Below, piece after piece: positions 1-5,306 of a stretch of 5,438 nt of DNA (within the stretch, counting starts at the first letter, position 1; each line of letters begins with the position of its first letter). Source of the stretch: JBPCPM01 sp050999155 (GTDB lineage Bacteria > Actinomycetota > Thermoleophilia > Solirubrobacterales > 70-9); contig JBPCPM010000161.1 in the NCBI GenBank assembly GCA_050999155.1, forward strand, positions 1 through 5,438, given 5' to 3'. A program made the translations under genes and the position numbers. The notes below the pieces were generated by a model, which had not been told where the DNA came from, ran no database searches, and worked only from the letters and a program-made list of their open reading frames with translations.

Positions 1-1
1 G

Positions 2-37
2 CCGCCCGACCACCCCGACACCGAGGAGCACCTGTGA
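2..37 (+). CDS. Possible C-terminal end of an upstream gene (partial)
   Basis: The frame starting at base 2 reads PPDHPDTEEHL and then stops at TGA 35-37. The TGA overlaps a GTG at 34-36 as GTGA, the same 4-base junction seen later between livH and livM and between livM and livG. That pattern makes a real gene end plausible, so the operon may extend upstream. Only 11 residues are visible, the other forward frames are also short here, and no family can be named. Confidence 0.35.
   Translation, partial: PPDHPDTEEHL
23..36 (+). promoter_or_regulatory. Shine-Dalgarno GAGGAG and GTG start, apparently for the binding-protein gene
   Basis: GAGGAG at 23-28 is followed after 5 bases by GTG at 34-36. 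This is the strongest ribosome-binding site near the binding-protein gene, and the GTG is in its reading frame. However, the frame reads Met-Lys and then stop (TGA 40-42). A second GTG at 39 lies 10 bases from the same site but is in another frame. The start at 85, by contrast, has no purine-rich stretch before it. The site therefore looks like the ancestral or true start, interrupted in this sequence. Confidence 0.5.
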
Positions 38-84
38 AGTGACGCACCCACACCCCCCTGCCGGGCTGGCCGGCTCCCCTGCTC

Positions 85-1434
85 GTGCTCTCGATGCTCG
101 CCGCTGCCTGCGGCGGCGGCGGGGTTGAGTGCGGCGGCGACGCCGGCCCGACGGAGGGCGACGCCGGGACCGCCGGCGCGGTGACCGACTCCCCGCCGGA
201 GACCCAGACCGAGTCCACGAGCACCGGGACGGAACCCGCCGGGACGGAAACCACCGGCACGACGACCGGCACCGACACCCCGACCGGGTCCGCCGCGGAG
301 GGCGAGCCGATCAAGATCGGCATGGCAACGACCCTGTCCGGGTCGATCGCGCTGTTCGGCGAGGCCAACCGCAATGCCGCCGAGCTCGCCGTCGACCAGC
401 TGAACGAGGCCGGCGGGGTCCTCGGCCGCCCGGTCGAGCTGATCGTCGCCGACGACCAGGCCGCGCCCGAGGAGGGCGTCCGCATCGCCCGCGACCTCAT
501 CATCGACGAGGGCGTGAGCATGCTGCTCGGCCCGGTGTCGTCGGGTGTGGCGCTCGCGATCAGCGAGGTCTCCGCCGAGCGGCAGGTCCCGTTCATCGTC
601 CACACCTCCAACACCGAGGCCCTGACCGTCCAGGAGTTCCAGCCGTACGTCGTCTCGGTCGTGCCGAACACCGGCATGGAGGCGCGCGCCCAGGGCGTCG
701 ACCTCGCCGGCCGCGAATACACCCGTTGGGCGACGATCGCGCCGAACTACGAGTTCGGCCAGCGCCAGACCGCGACGTTCGTCGAGACCCTCCAGGCCGA
801 GAAGCCCGACGTCGAGATCGTCGCGCAGCAGTTCCCGGAGCTCGGCGAGTCCGACTACCAGCCCTTCATCACGTCGCTGCTCGCGGCCAGCCCCGAGGCC
901 GTGTACACGCCGCTGTTCGCGGGTGACCTCGTGACCTTCACGCAGCAGGCGGCCGACCTCGGCTTCTTCGACCAGGTCTACTTCACCGCGCTGTACGAGA
1001 CCGACGCGCTGCAGGAGCTGGGCGACGCCGTCGACCTCGAGGGCATCCGCGCGTACTCGCGCTGCCCGTTCACGATCGACACCGAGCAGATGGCCGCCTT
1101 CGTCGAGACCTACGAGGCCGCCTACGGCGAGGTGCCGTCGGACTGGGCGTGCATGGCCTACGACGCGGTCAACCTGTGGGCCGAGGTGGTCGAGGAGAAC
1201 GGGGACCTCGACGCCGACGCGTTCGTGGAGACCGTCGAGGGCTTCGAGTTCACCTCCCTGCGCGGCGACACCCACATCCGCGAGATCGACCACCAGGCGG
1301 CGGTGCCGTCCTACATCGCGGAGCTGACCTTCGACGACGAGCTCGGCTTCTACGTCTACGGTGAGACCACCGTGGTCCCTGCCGAGGACATCTGGCTCAG
1401 CGAGGAGGACGTCGAGGCGGCCCGTGCCGGCTAG
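85..1434 (+). CDS. Branched-chain amino acid-type ABC transporter substrate-binding lipoprotein
   Basis: This is the extracytoplasmic ligand-binding subunit of the importer encoded downstream (LivJ/LivK type, periplasmic-binding fold type I, Peripla_BP_6). From GTG 85 it has 449 residues. A lipobox-like LAAAC places the lipidated cysteine at residue 9. A Gly/Glu/Thr-rich linker runs from about 10 to 74, with 15 Thr between 34 and 69. The binding domain starts at about 75 with PIKIGMATTLSG and continues through the family-typical stretches GGVLGRPVEL and LLGPVSSG, ending near the C-terminus. The only cysteines in that domain are C327 and C356, which could form a disulfide (inference). The domain is strongly acidic. 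The start is uncertain: from 85 the signal peptide has only 8 residues before the cysteine and no Shine-Dalgarno, while extending upstream in frame gives a good hydrophobic core (PGWPAPLLVLSMLAAAC) but meets TGA at 40-42. The family call is firm; the ligand and the intact start are not. Confidence 0.92.
   Translation: MLSMLAAACGGGGVECGGDAGPTEGDAGTAGAVTDSPPETQTESTSTGTEPAGTETTGTTTGTDTPTGSAAEGEPIKIGMATTLSGSIALFGEANRNAAELAVDQLNEAGGVLGRPVELIVADDQAAPEEGVRIARDLIIDEGVSMLLGPVSSGVALAISEVSAERQVPFIVHTSNTEALTVQEFQPYVVSVVPNTGMEARAQGVDLAGREYTRWATIAPNYEFGQRQTATFVETLQAEKPDVEIVAQQFPELGESDYQPFITSLLAASPEAVYTPLFAGDLVTFTQQAADLGFFDQVYFTALYETDALQELGDAVDLEGIRAYSRCPFTIDTEQMAAFVETYEAAYGEVPSDWACMAYDAVNLWAEVVEENGDLDADAFVETVEGFEFTSLRGDTHIREIDHQAAVPSYIAELTFDDELGFYVYGETTVVPAEDIWLSEEDVEAARAG
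224..249 (+). repeat. Short tandem-like repeat in the Thr-rich linker
   Basis: The 11-base unit CCGGGACGGAA occurs at 224-234 and again at 239-249, 15 bases apart. In protein this gives a loose five-residue periodicity (GTEPA, GTETT, GTTTG) at about residues 48-62 of the binding protein. Such linkers tether the binding domain away from the membrane and can vary in length by slippage; both are inference here. Confidence 0.5.
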
Positions 1435-1455
1435 CCGCTTCGAGCACAGCCGACC

Positions 1456-2334
1456 ATGACGACCCAGGCGTTCGTCCTCCAGCTGCTGACGGGGCTGTCC
1501 CGGGCCGCGATCCTGTTCATCGTCGCGGCCGGGCTCAGCCTGGTGTTCGGCGCGCTGCGGGTCGTCAACGTGGCGCACGGCTCGTTCTTCATGGTCGGCG
1601 CCTTCGTCGGCGTGACGGTGATCGAGGCGGTCGAGGGGCCGGCGGGCTTCGTGCTGGCCGTCGCCGCCGCGGTCGTGGTGGTCGCCGTGCTCGCCACCCT
1701 CGTCGAGACGCTGGCGCTCCGCCGCCTGTACGCCTCGGAGCACCTGCTCCAGCTGCTCGCGACCTTCGCCTGCGTGCTGATCTTCTCGGACCTCGTCCAG
1801 TTCTTGTGGGGCGAACGGCCGCGGTCGGTGCGCCAGCCCCGGCTGGTCAGCGGCTCGATCAACCTGGGCGGCGTGATCTTCCCGCGCTACAGCCTGTTCC
1901 TGATCGCCGTCGCCGTCGTCCTGGCCGTGGCCCTGTGGGCGCTGATGACGCGGACCCGCCTGGGTCGCGACATCCGCGCCGCCGTGTCGGACCCGGAGAT
2001 GCTCGGCCTCGTGGGGGCCAATGTCCCGCTGCTGTTCACCGTGGTCTTCGCGCTGGGCGGCGCGCTCGCCGCCATCGGCGGGGTGCTGGCCGCGCCGCAG
2101 TCCACCGCCCGGCTGGGGATGGACATCGACATCATCATCGAGTCCTTCGCCGTCGTGATCATCGGCGGCCTCGGCAGCCTCGTCGGCACCGCGGTCGGGG
2201 CGCTGCTCGTCGGACTGACGTTCTCCTTCGGGATCCTGTTCGTGCCGCAGGCGGCGCTCGCGATCGTCTTCGTGGTCATGGTCGCGGTCCTGATGTGGCG
2301 CCCCTACGGGCTGTTCGGGGTGGTGGAGCGGTGA
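1456..2334 (+). CDS. livH: Branched-chain amino acid-type ABC transporter permease LivH
   Basis: One of the two channel-forming membrane subunits of the importer, pairing with LivM. It has 292 residues, a normal length for LivH, and about eight hydrophobic segments: roughly 10-30, 36-56, 63-88, 97-118, 146-164, 192-213, 226-248 and 258-280. Family landmarks are GLSLVFGALRVVNVAHGSFF at about 26-45, the cytoplasmic EAA-like coupling loop RTRLGRDIRAAVSDPEMLGL at about 166-185, and GGLGSLVGTAVGA at 237-249. ATG 1456 is the only reasonable start after the upstream stop at 1434. It lies 21 bases after that stop and has a weak ribosome-binding site, suggesting reliance on translation from the upstream gene. 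The stop overlaps the next start by 4 bases. Confidence 0.95.
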   Translation: MTTQAFVLQLLTGLSRAAILFIVAAGLSLVFGALRVVNVAHGSFFMVGAFVGVTVIEAVEGPAGFVLAVAAAVVVVAVLATLVETLALRRLYASEHLLQLLATFACVLIFSDLVQFLWGERPRSVRQPRLVSGSINLGGVIFPRYSLFLIAVAVVLAVALWALMTRTRLGRDIRAAVSDPEMLGLVGANVPLLFTVVFALGGALAAIGGVLAAPQSTARLGMDIDIIIESFAVVIIGGLGSLVGTAVGALLVGLTFSFGILFVPQAALAIVFVVMVAVLMWRPYGLFGVVER

Positions 2335-3335
2335 CCAGGCCGCCGATCGCCGTGGCCGGCTGGGGCCTGGCCGCGGTCGCCGCCGCCGTCGCCCCGCTGG
2401 TCGCGACCGAGCGGCAGGTCTACCTGCTGATGTCGGTGCTCGTGTTGGCCGTGTTCGCGACCTCCTTCAACGTCCTGCTCGGCTACACGGGGCTGGTCTC
2501 GTTCGCCCACGGCGCCTACTACGGCGTCGGCGCCTACACCGTCGCCCTCGGGGCGCTGCACCTCGGCCTGCCGCCGATGGCCGGCGTGGCGCTGGCGCCC
2601 TTCGTCACCGCCGTCGTCGCCTACGTCACCGGCCTGATCGCGCTGCGCGCGACACGGCTGTACTTCGCGCTGCTCACCCTCGCGCTCGGGCAGCTGATCT
2701 TCCTCGTCACCTTCCAGTGGCGGTCGTTGACGCGCGGGGACGACGGCATCCACGGCGTCATCCTGCCGCCGGCGCTGTCCGCGCCGGTGCCCCGCTACTA
2801 CGCCCTGCTGGCGCTGGCTGCGATCGCGCTCGTGATCCTCGGTCTGGTGATGCGCTCGCCGTTCGGCGCCACGCTGGGGGCGATCCGCGAGAACCGCGAG
2901 CGCACCGGCTTCCTCGGCATCAAGGTCAAGCGCTACGAACTGGCCGCGTTCACGCTCGGCGGCGCGTTCGCCGGCTACGCGGGCGCCATGTACGTGCTCG
3001 TCGACCGGCAGGCGTTCCCGCTGCTGATGCACTGGACCACCTCGGCGCAGCCGATCTTCGTGACGCTGATCGGCGGGCTGTCGAACTTCGCCGGCCCGGC
3101 CGTCGGCGCGGTCGTCTTCGGCCTGCTCCGCGACTACATCATCCGCAACATCGAGTACTGGCAGGCCGTGCTCGGCCTCGTCCTGCTGCTGATCATCCTG
3201 TTCCTGCCAGGCGGCATCGTCGAGGGCGTGCAGCGCCTGGCGCGGCTCGTCGCGGGCAGGGGCGGCGGGCCGGCGGCGCCCCCGGTCGCGGACACCGACC
3301 GGGAGCCCGCACCGGCGGGGCGGAGGACGCCGTGA
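2331..3335 (+). CDS. livM: Branched-chain amino acid-type ABC transporter permease LivM
   Basis: The second channel subunit, partner of LivH. It has 334 residues from GTG 2331, which overlaps the livH stop as GTGA; GGGGTGG at 2317-2323 is a suitable ribosome-binding site 7 bases away. The same frame is open further upstream, but that stretch lies inside livH and reads as an Arg/Gly-rich shadow, so GTG 2331 is preferred. Landmarks are LGYTGLVSFAHGAYYGVGAY at about 50-69, the EAA-like coupling loop LGAIRENRERTGFLGIKV at about 182-199, and GGLSNFAGPAVGA beginning at 248. Several transmembrane helices are evident. The last 40 residues or so (295-334) are a Gly/Pro/Ala/Arg-rich, probably cytoplasmic tail. 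E. coli LivM is longer, with extra N-terminal sequence that is usually absent in the shorter homologues. Confidence 0.95.
   Translation: MTRPPIAVAGWGLAAVAAAVAPLVATERQVYLLMSVLVLAVFATSFNVLLGYTGLVSFAHGAYYGVGAYTVALGALHLGLPPMAGVALAPFVTAVVAYVTGLIALRATRLYFALLTLALGQLIFLVTFQWRSLTRGDDGIHGVILPPALSAPVPRYYALLALAAIALVILGLVMRSPFGATLGAIRENRERTGFLGIKVKRYELAAFTLGGAFAGYAGAMYVLVDRQAFPLLMHWTTSAQPIFVTLIGGLSNFAGPAVGAVVFGLLRDYIIRNIEYWQAVLGLVLLLIILFLPGGIVEGVQRLARLVAGRGGGPAAPPVADTDREPAPAGRRTP
3322..3334 (+). promoter_or_regulatory. Shine-Dalgarno and GTG start of livG
   Basis: GGAGG at 3322-3326 stands 5 bases before GTG 3332, which overlaps the livM stop (TGA 3333-3335) by 4 bases. This fixes the livG start although the reading frame stays open far upstream inside livM. 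Confidence 0.8.
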
Positions 3336-4078
3336 CGCCGCTCCTCGAGGTCTCCGACGTCCGCAAGCGCTTCGGCGGCCTCAAGGCCGTCGACGGGGTC
3401 GACCTGCGCGTCGAGGCCGGCGAGCTCCGGGCCGTGATCGGCCCGAACGGCGCCGGCAAGTCGACGCTGTTCAACCTTGTCACCGGCCACTTCCGGCCCG
3501 ACACCGGCACGGTGACGTTCGACGGCGCCGACATCACCGGGCAGCCGACCTACCGGATCGCCCGCGCCGGCATCGGCCGGGCGTTCCAGATCACCAGCAT
3601 CTTCCCTGGTCTGGAGGTCGGGGAGAACGTGCGCCTGGGGATCGTCGCGCGCCGGGGCGAGAGCGCCAGGCCGTTCGGCAGGGCGAAGGGCATGCACGCC
3701 GCGGAGGTCCGCGAGATCCTCGACGCGGTCGGGCTGCTCGCCGTGGAGCGCGCACGCGGCGGAAACCTGTCCCACGGCGACCAGCGGGCGCTGGAGCTGG
3801 CGATCTCGCTGGCCCTGGAGCCCAAGCTGCTGCTGCTCGACGAGCCCACCGCGGGGATGGCGCCGGCCGAGACGGCCCGCACGATGGCGCTCGTCCGCCG
3901 GATCGCCGAGGAGCGCCGCCTCACCGTGCTGTTCTGCGAGCACGACATGGAGGTCGTGTTCGGGACCGCCCACCGCGTCCTCGTCATGCACCAGGGGCGC
4001 GCGCTCGTCGACGGCACCCCCGACGAGGTCCGCGCCGATCCCGAGGTCCGGCGCGTCTATCTCGGGAGCGACGAGTGA
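3332..4078 (+). CDS. livG: Branched-chain amino acid-type ABC transporter ATP-binding protein LivG
   Basis: One of the two cytoplasmic ATPases that drive the importer. It has 248 residues, normal for LivG. In order it carries Walker A GPNGAGKST (37-45), the Q-loop with Q86 in GRAFQITSIF, the ABC signature as LSHGDQ (146-151), Walker B LLLLDEP (166-172) with catalytic E171, and the H-loop H204 in FCEHDMEVVF. LSHGD in place of LSGGE and the DEPTAGMAP sequence after Walker B are characteristic of LivG. The C-terminal part from about 204 (EHDMEVVFGTAHRVLVMHQG) is also typical. All key catalytic residues are present, so the protein should be active. Its GTG start overlaps livM by 4 bases and its TGA overlaps the livF start. 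Confidence 0.96.
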   Translation: MTPLLEVSDVRKRFGGLKAVDGVDLRVEAGELRAVIGPNGAGKSTLFNLVTGHFRPDTGTVTFDGADITGQPTYRIARAGIGRAFQITSIFPGLEVGENVRLGIVARRGESARPFGRAKGMHAAEVREILDAVGLLAVERARGGNLSHGDQRALELAISLALEPKLLLLDEPTAGMAPAETARTMALVRRIAEERRLTVLFCEHDMEVVFGTAHRVLVMHQGRALVDGTPDEVRADPEVRRVYLGSDE

Positions 4079-4776
4079 TGCTCGAGGTCCGCGGCCTCAA
4101 CGCCTTCTACGGCGCCAGCCACGTCCTCCACGACGTCGCCCTCGACGTCGCCGGCGGCGAGCTGGTCGCGCTGCTCGGCCGCAACGGCGCCGGCAAGACG
4201 ACCGCGTTCGGGGCGCTGGCGGGCATCGTGCGGACCCGCGGCGGCAGCATCCGCGTCGCCGGCGAGCCCGTCGAGGGCCTGCCGGCGTACCGGCGGTCCC
4301 GGCGCGGGCTCGCGCTCGTGCCCTCCGGGGCGCGGGTGTTCCCCAACCTCACCGTGCAGGAGAACCTCGAGGTCGTCCGCTCCCGGGGCGCCGACGCCGC
4401 CGACCGCTGGACCGTGGACCGCGTGTTCGAGGCGTTCGGGAAGCTGGCGGGCCTCCGGGCGCGCTTCGCCGGGAACCTGTCCGGGGGGGAACGGCAGATG
4501 CTCGCGGTCGGCCGCGGGCTCATGGCCAACCCCCGGGTGCTGCTGCTCGACGAGCCGTCCGAGGGTCTCGCCCCCGTCGTCCTGGGCGAGATCGGGCGGC
4601 TGCTCGGCGGCCTCAAAGAGACCGGTCTGGCGATAGTCCTCGCCGAGCAGAACCACCGCTTCGCCCTGCGCTACGCCGACCGGGCGTACCTCATCGAGAA
4701 GGGCGCGATCCGCCACGACGCGCCCGCCGCCGAGATCGTGGGCAGCGACGCCCTCCAGCGCTACCTCGGCGTCTGA
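4078..4776 (+). CDS. livF: Branched-chain amino acid-type ABC transporter ATP-binding protein LivF
   Basis: The second cytoplasmic ATPase, expected to pair with LivG. From ATG 4078 it has 232 residues; an alternative GTG at 4075 adds one residue and gives a 4-base overlap with livG instead of 1. GGGAG at 4064-4068 suits either start. Walker A is GRNGAGKTT (34-42), the signature is LSGGERQ (134-140), and Walker B is VLLLDEP (154-160) with catalytic E159. The usual H-loop region reads AEQN (189-192), the normal LivF form without a His. The Q-loop region is unusual: VPSGARVFPNL (81-91) where LivF proteins usually have VPEGRRVF, so Ser83 sits at the Glu/Gln position. The DEPSEGLAP sequence after Walker B is typical of LivF. 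It is the last gene of the operon. Confidence 0.95.
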   Translation: MLEVRGLNAFYGASHVLHDVALDVAGGELVALLGRNGAGKTTAFGALAGIVRTRGGSIRVAGEPVEGLPAYRRSRRGLALVPSGARVFPNLTVQENLEVVRSRGADAADRWTVDRVFEAFGKLAGLRARFAGNLSGGERQMLAVGRGLMANPRVLLLDEPSEGLAPVVLGEIGRLLGGLKETGLAIVLAEQNHRFALRYADRAYLIEKGAIRHDAPAAEIVGSDALQRYLGV

Positions 4777-4779
4777 TCA

Positions 4780-4794
4780 CCTGTCGGCCACAGG
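4780..4794. terminator. Weak hairpin between convergent genes
   Basis: CCTGT (4780-4784) and ACAGG (4790-4794) form a 5-bp stem with a 5-base loop, 4 bases after the livF stop. There is no T-run on either strand. It sits in the 37-base gap between livF and the convergent antitoxin-like gene, where a two-way terminator would be expected, but the stem is short and may be chance. Confidence 0.22.
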
Positions 4795-4813
4795 GCCGGG
4801 GTCAATGAGCGGG

Positions 4814-5170
4814 TCAGGCGGCCCCCGGGACGATCGTGACCTCACCGGTGGCCGGGCTCACCTCCACATCGAGGACGAGACGGCGGTGGAACCGCTCAGG
4901 CAGCGGCTGGCCCTCGAGCTCGGCAAGCCGCTCCTCCACGAAGCGGCGCACCAAGGAGGCGTAGGGAACTCCGAGCCTCCGGCCCGCAGCCCGCAGCCGA
5001 TCCGCTATCTCGGGATCGAAGCGAACACTGATCGTCGCTCCCAACCGCGCGACCGATTCTTGGCGGGCCACGGGAGGAGGAACCTCCTCCCACTCGCCGG
5101 GACTGCGCTCATAGTGGTCGAGCGCAGCCTCACCGCGCTCGGACTCGTGCTTTCGATGCCCTTCATCCAT
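4814..5170 (-). CDS. Ribbon-helix-helix (CopG-type) antitoxin-like protein
   Basis: A 118-residue protein with a ribbon-helix-helix DNA-binding region at about 45-85: a beta strand (ATISVRF, 45-51), helix A (about 53-66) and helix B (about 69-86, including VPYASLVRRFVEERL). The N-terminal 44 residues contain ALDHYERSPGEWEEVPPP. This layout resembles the CopG antitoxin family that often partners BrnT-type toxins (PF12441-like; recognised from memory, not searched). Residues 88-118 form an extra C-terminal piece that looks like a beta hairpin (RLVLDVEVSPATGEVTIV). The start is well fixed by GGAGGT 5 bases before the ATG. Proteins of this kind dimerise, repress their own operon and neutralise a toxin. 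No full-length toxin gene is adjacent: only 136 bases separate it from the upstream phosphatase gene. It may be an orphan antitoxin or a stand-alone regulator. Confidence 0.8.
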   Translation of the reverse strand: MDEGHRKHESERGEAALDHYERSPGEWEEVPPPVARQESVARLGATISVRFDPEIADRLRAAGRRLGVPYASLVRRFVEERLAELEGQPLPERFHRRLVLDVEVSPATGEVTIVPGAA

Positions 5171-5175
5171 CGCCT

Positions 5176-5181
5176 ACCTCC
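5176..5181 (-). promoter_or_regulatory. Shine-Dalgarno of the antitoxin-like gene
   Basis: The - strand reads GGAGGT here, a near-perfect ribosome-binding site 5 bases before the ATG at 5170-5168. The TAG stop of the small upstream ORF (5176-5174) touches this site, which would allow translational coupling if that ORF is translated. Confidence 0.75.
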
Positions 5182-5206
5182 GGGCCTCACGGGCACTGAT
5201 GGTTCG

Positions 5207-5218
5207 CAGCGTTCGCTG
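5207..5218. promoter_or_regulatory. Inverted repeat upstream of the antitoxin-like gene (candidate operator)
   Basis: CAGCG (5207-5211) and CGCTG (5214-5218) form an inverted repeat with a 2-base centre, 37-48 bases before the antitoxin-like ATG. The hexamer GTTCGC also recurs at 5202-5207 and 5211-5216. Ribbon-helix-helix antitoxins commonly bind short inverted repeats at their own promoter, so an operator is possible. It is short enough to be chance. Confidence 0.25.
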
Positions 5219-5223
5219 TTCTC

Positions 5224-5240
5224 GGGTGTCGCACTCACCC
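5224..5240. repeat. Short inverted repeat GGGTG / CACCC
   Basis: GGGTG (5224-5228) and CACCC (5236-5240) can pair around a 7-base spacer. It lies in the same AT-richer gap as the other inverted repeat and could belong to a regulatory region or be chance. Confidence 0.2.
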
Positions 5241-5283
5241 TCCCACTGTAATACGTCCACCTCAGCAACGTACTGCATGCCAG

Positions 5284-5293
5284 GCCCTAGGGC
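5284..5293. repeat. Perfect 10-bp palindrome GCCCTAGGGC
   Basis: GCCCTAGGGC is fully self-complementary and lies 14 bases beyond the - strand phosphatase stop, just before the small ORF. With no loop and no T-run it is not a classic terminator; it could be a protein-binding site or chance. Confidence 0.25.
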
Positions 5294-5306
5294 GGCCCGG
5301 GCTCGG

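Larger units (their letters stand above)
5174..5278 (-). pseudogene. 34-codon ORF, possible C-terminal remnant of a BrnT-like toxin
   Basis: On the - strand, ATG 5278-5276 opens a 34-residue frame ending at TAG 5176-5174, 3 bases before the antitoxin-like start. It begins MQYVAEVDVLQWEGE and ends RTLRTISAREARR. BrnT-family toxins typically end in a stretch like RIISARxATRRE, so the last ten residues fit, and a toxin gene just upstream of its antitoxin is the BrnT-BrnA order. BrnT proteins are about 90 residues, and the gap to the phosphatase gene cannot hold that. The ORF uses a TTA codon (5249-5251) and several CGA codons, unlike its neighbours. It could instead be a genuine small gene, or chance reading of a promoter region. 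A weak TAGGG lies 6 bases before the ATG. Confidence 0.35.

Noticed and set aside
129..926. Long Arg-rich ORF in a second forward frame inside the binding-protein gene
   Set aside because: Low-complexity Arg/Gly/Pro/Ala composition is the shadow of a GC-rich gene; the frame at 85-1434 gives a clear protein family.
3767..3781. LivG signature LSHGD instead of LSGGE
   Set aside because: This variant is common in the LivG family and is not unusual.
2331..4080. 4-base and 1-base gene overlaps as a novel arrangement
   Set aside because: Stop/start overlaps are routine in actinobacterial transporter operons and simply indicate coupled translation.
4645..4653. LivF lacks the H-loop histidine
   Set aside because: EQN at this place is the normal form in LivF proteins, so it is not a defect.
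2304..4716. Several long antisense ORFs opposite livM, livG and livF
   Set aside because: They mirror the codon bias of the sense genes, have no recognisable domains, and overlap well-supported transporter genes.
4793..4824. GGGCC / GGCCC pairing spanning the livF-antitoxin gap as a terminator
   Set aside because: The stem is 5 bp with a 22-base loop and no T-run, easily expected by chance at this GC content.
4805..5251. Forward ORF of 148 codons opposite the antitoxin-like gene
   Set aside because: No ribosome-binding site or domain; the opposite strand has a ribbon-helix-helix protein with a near-perfect Shine-Dalgarno.
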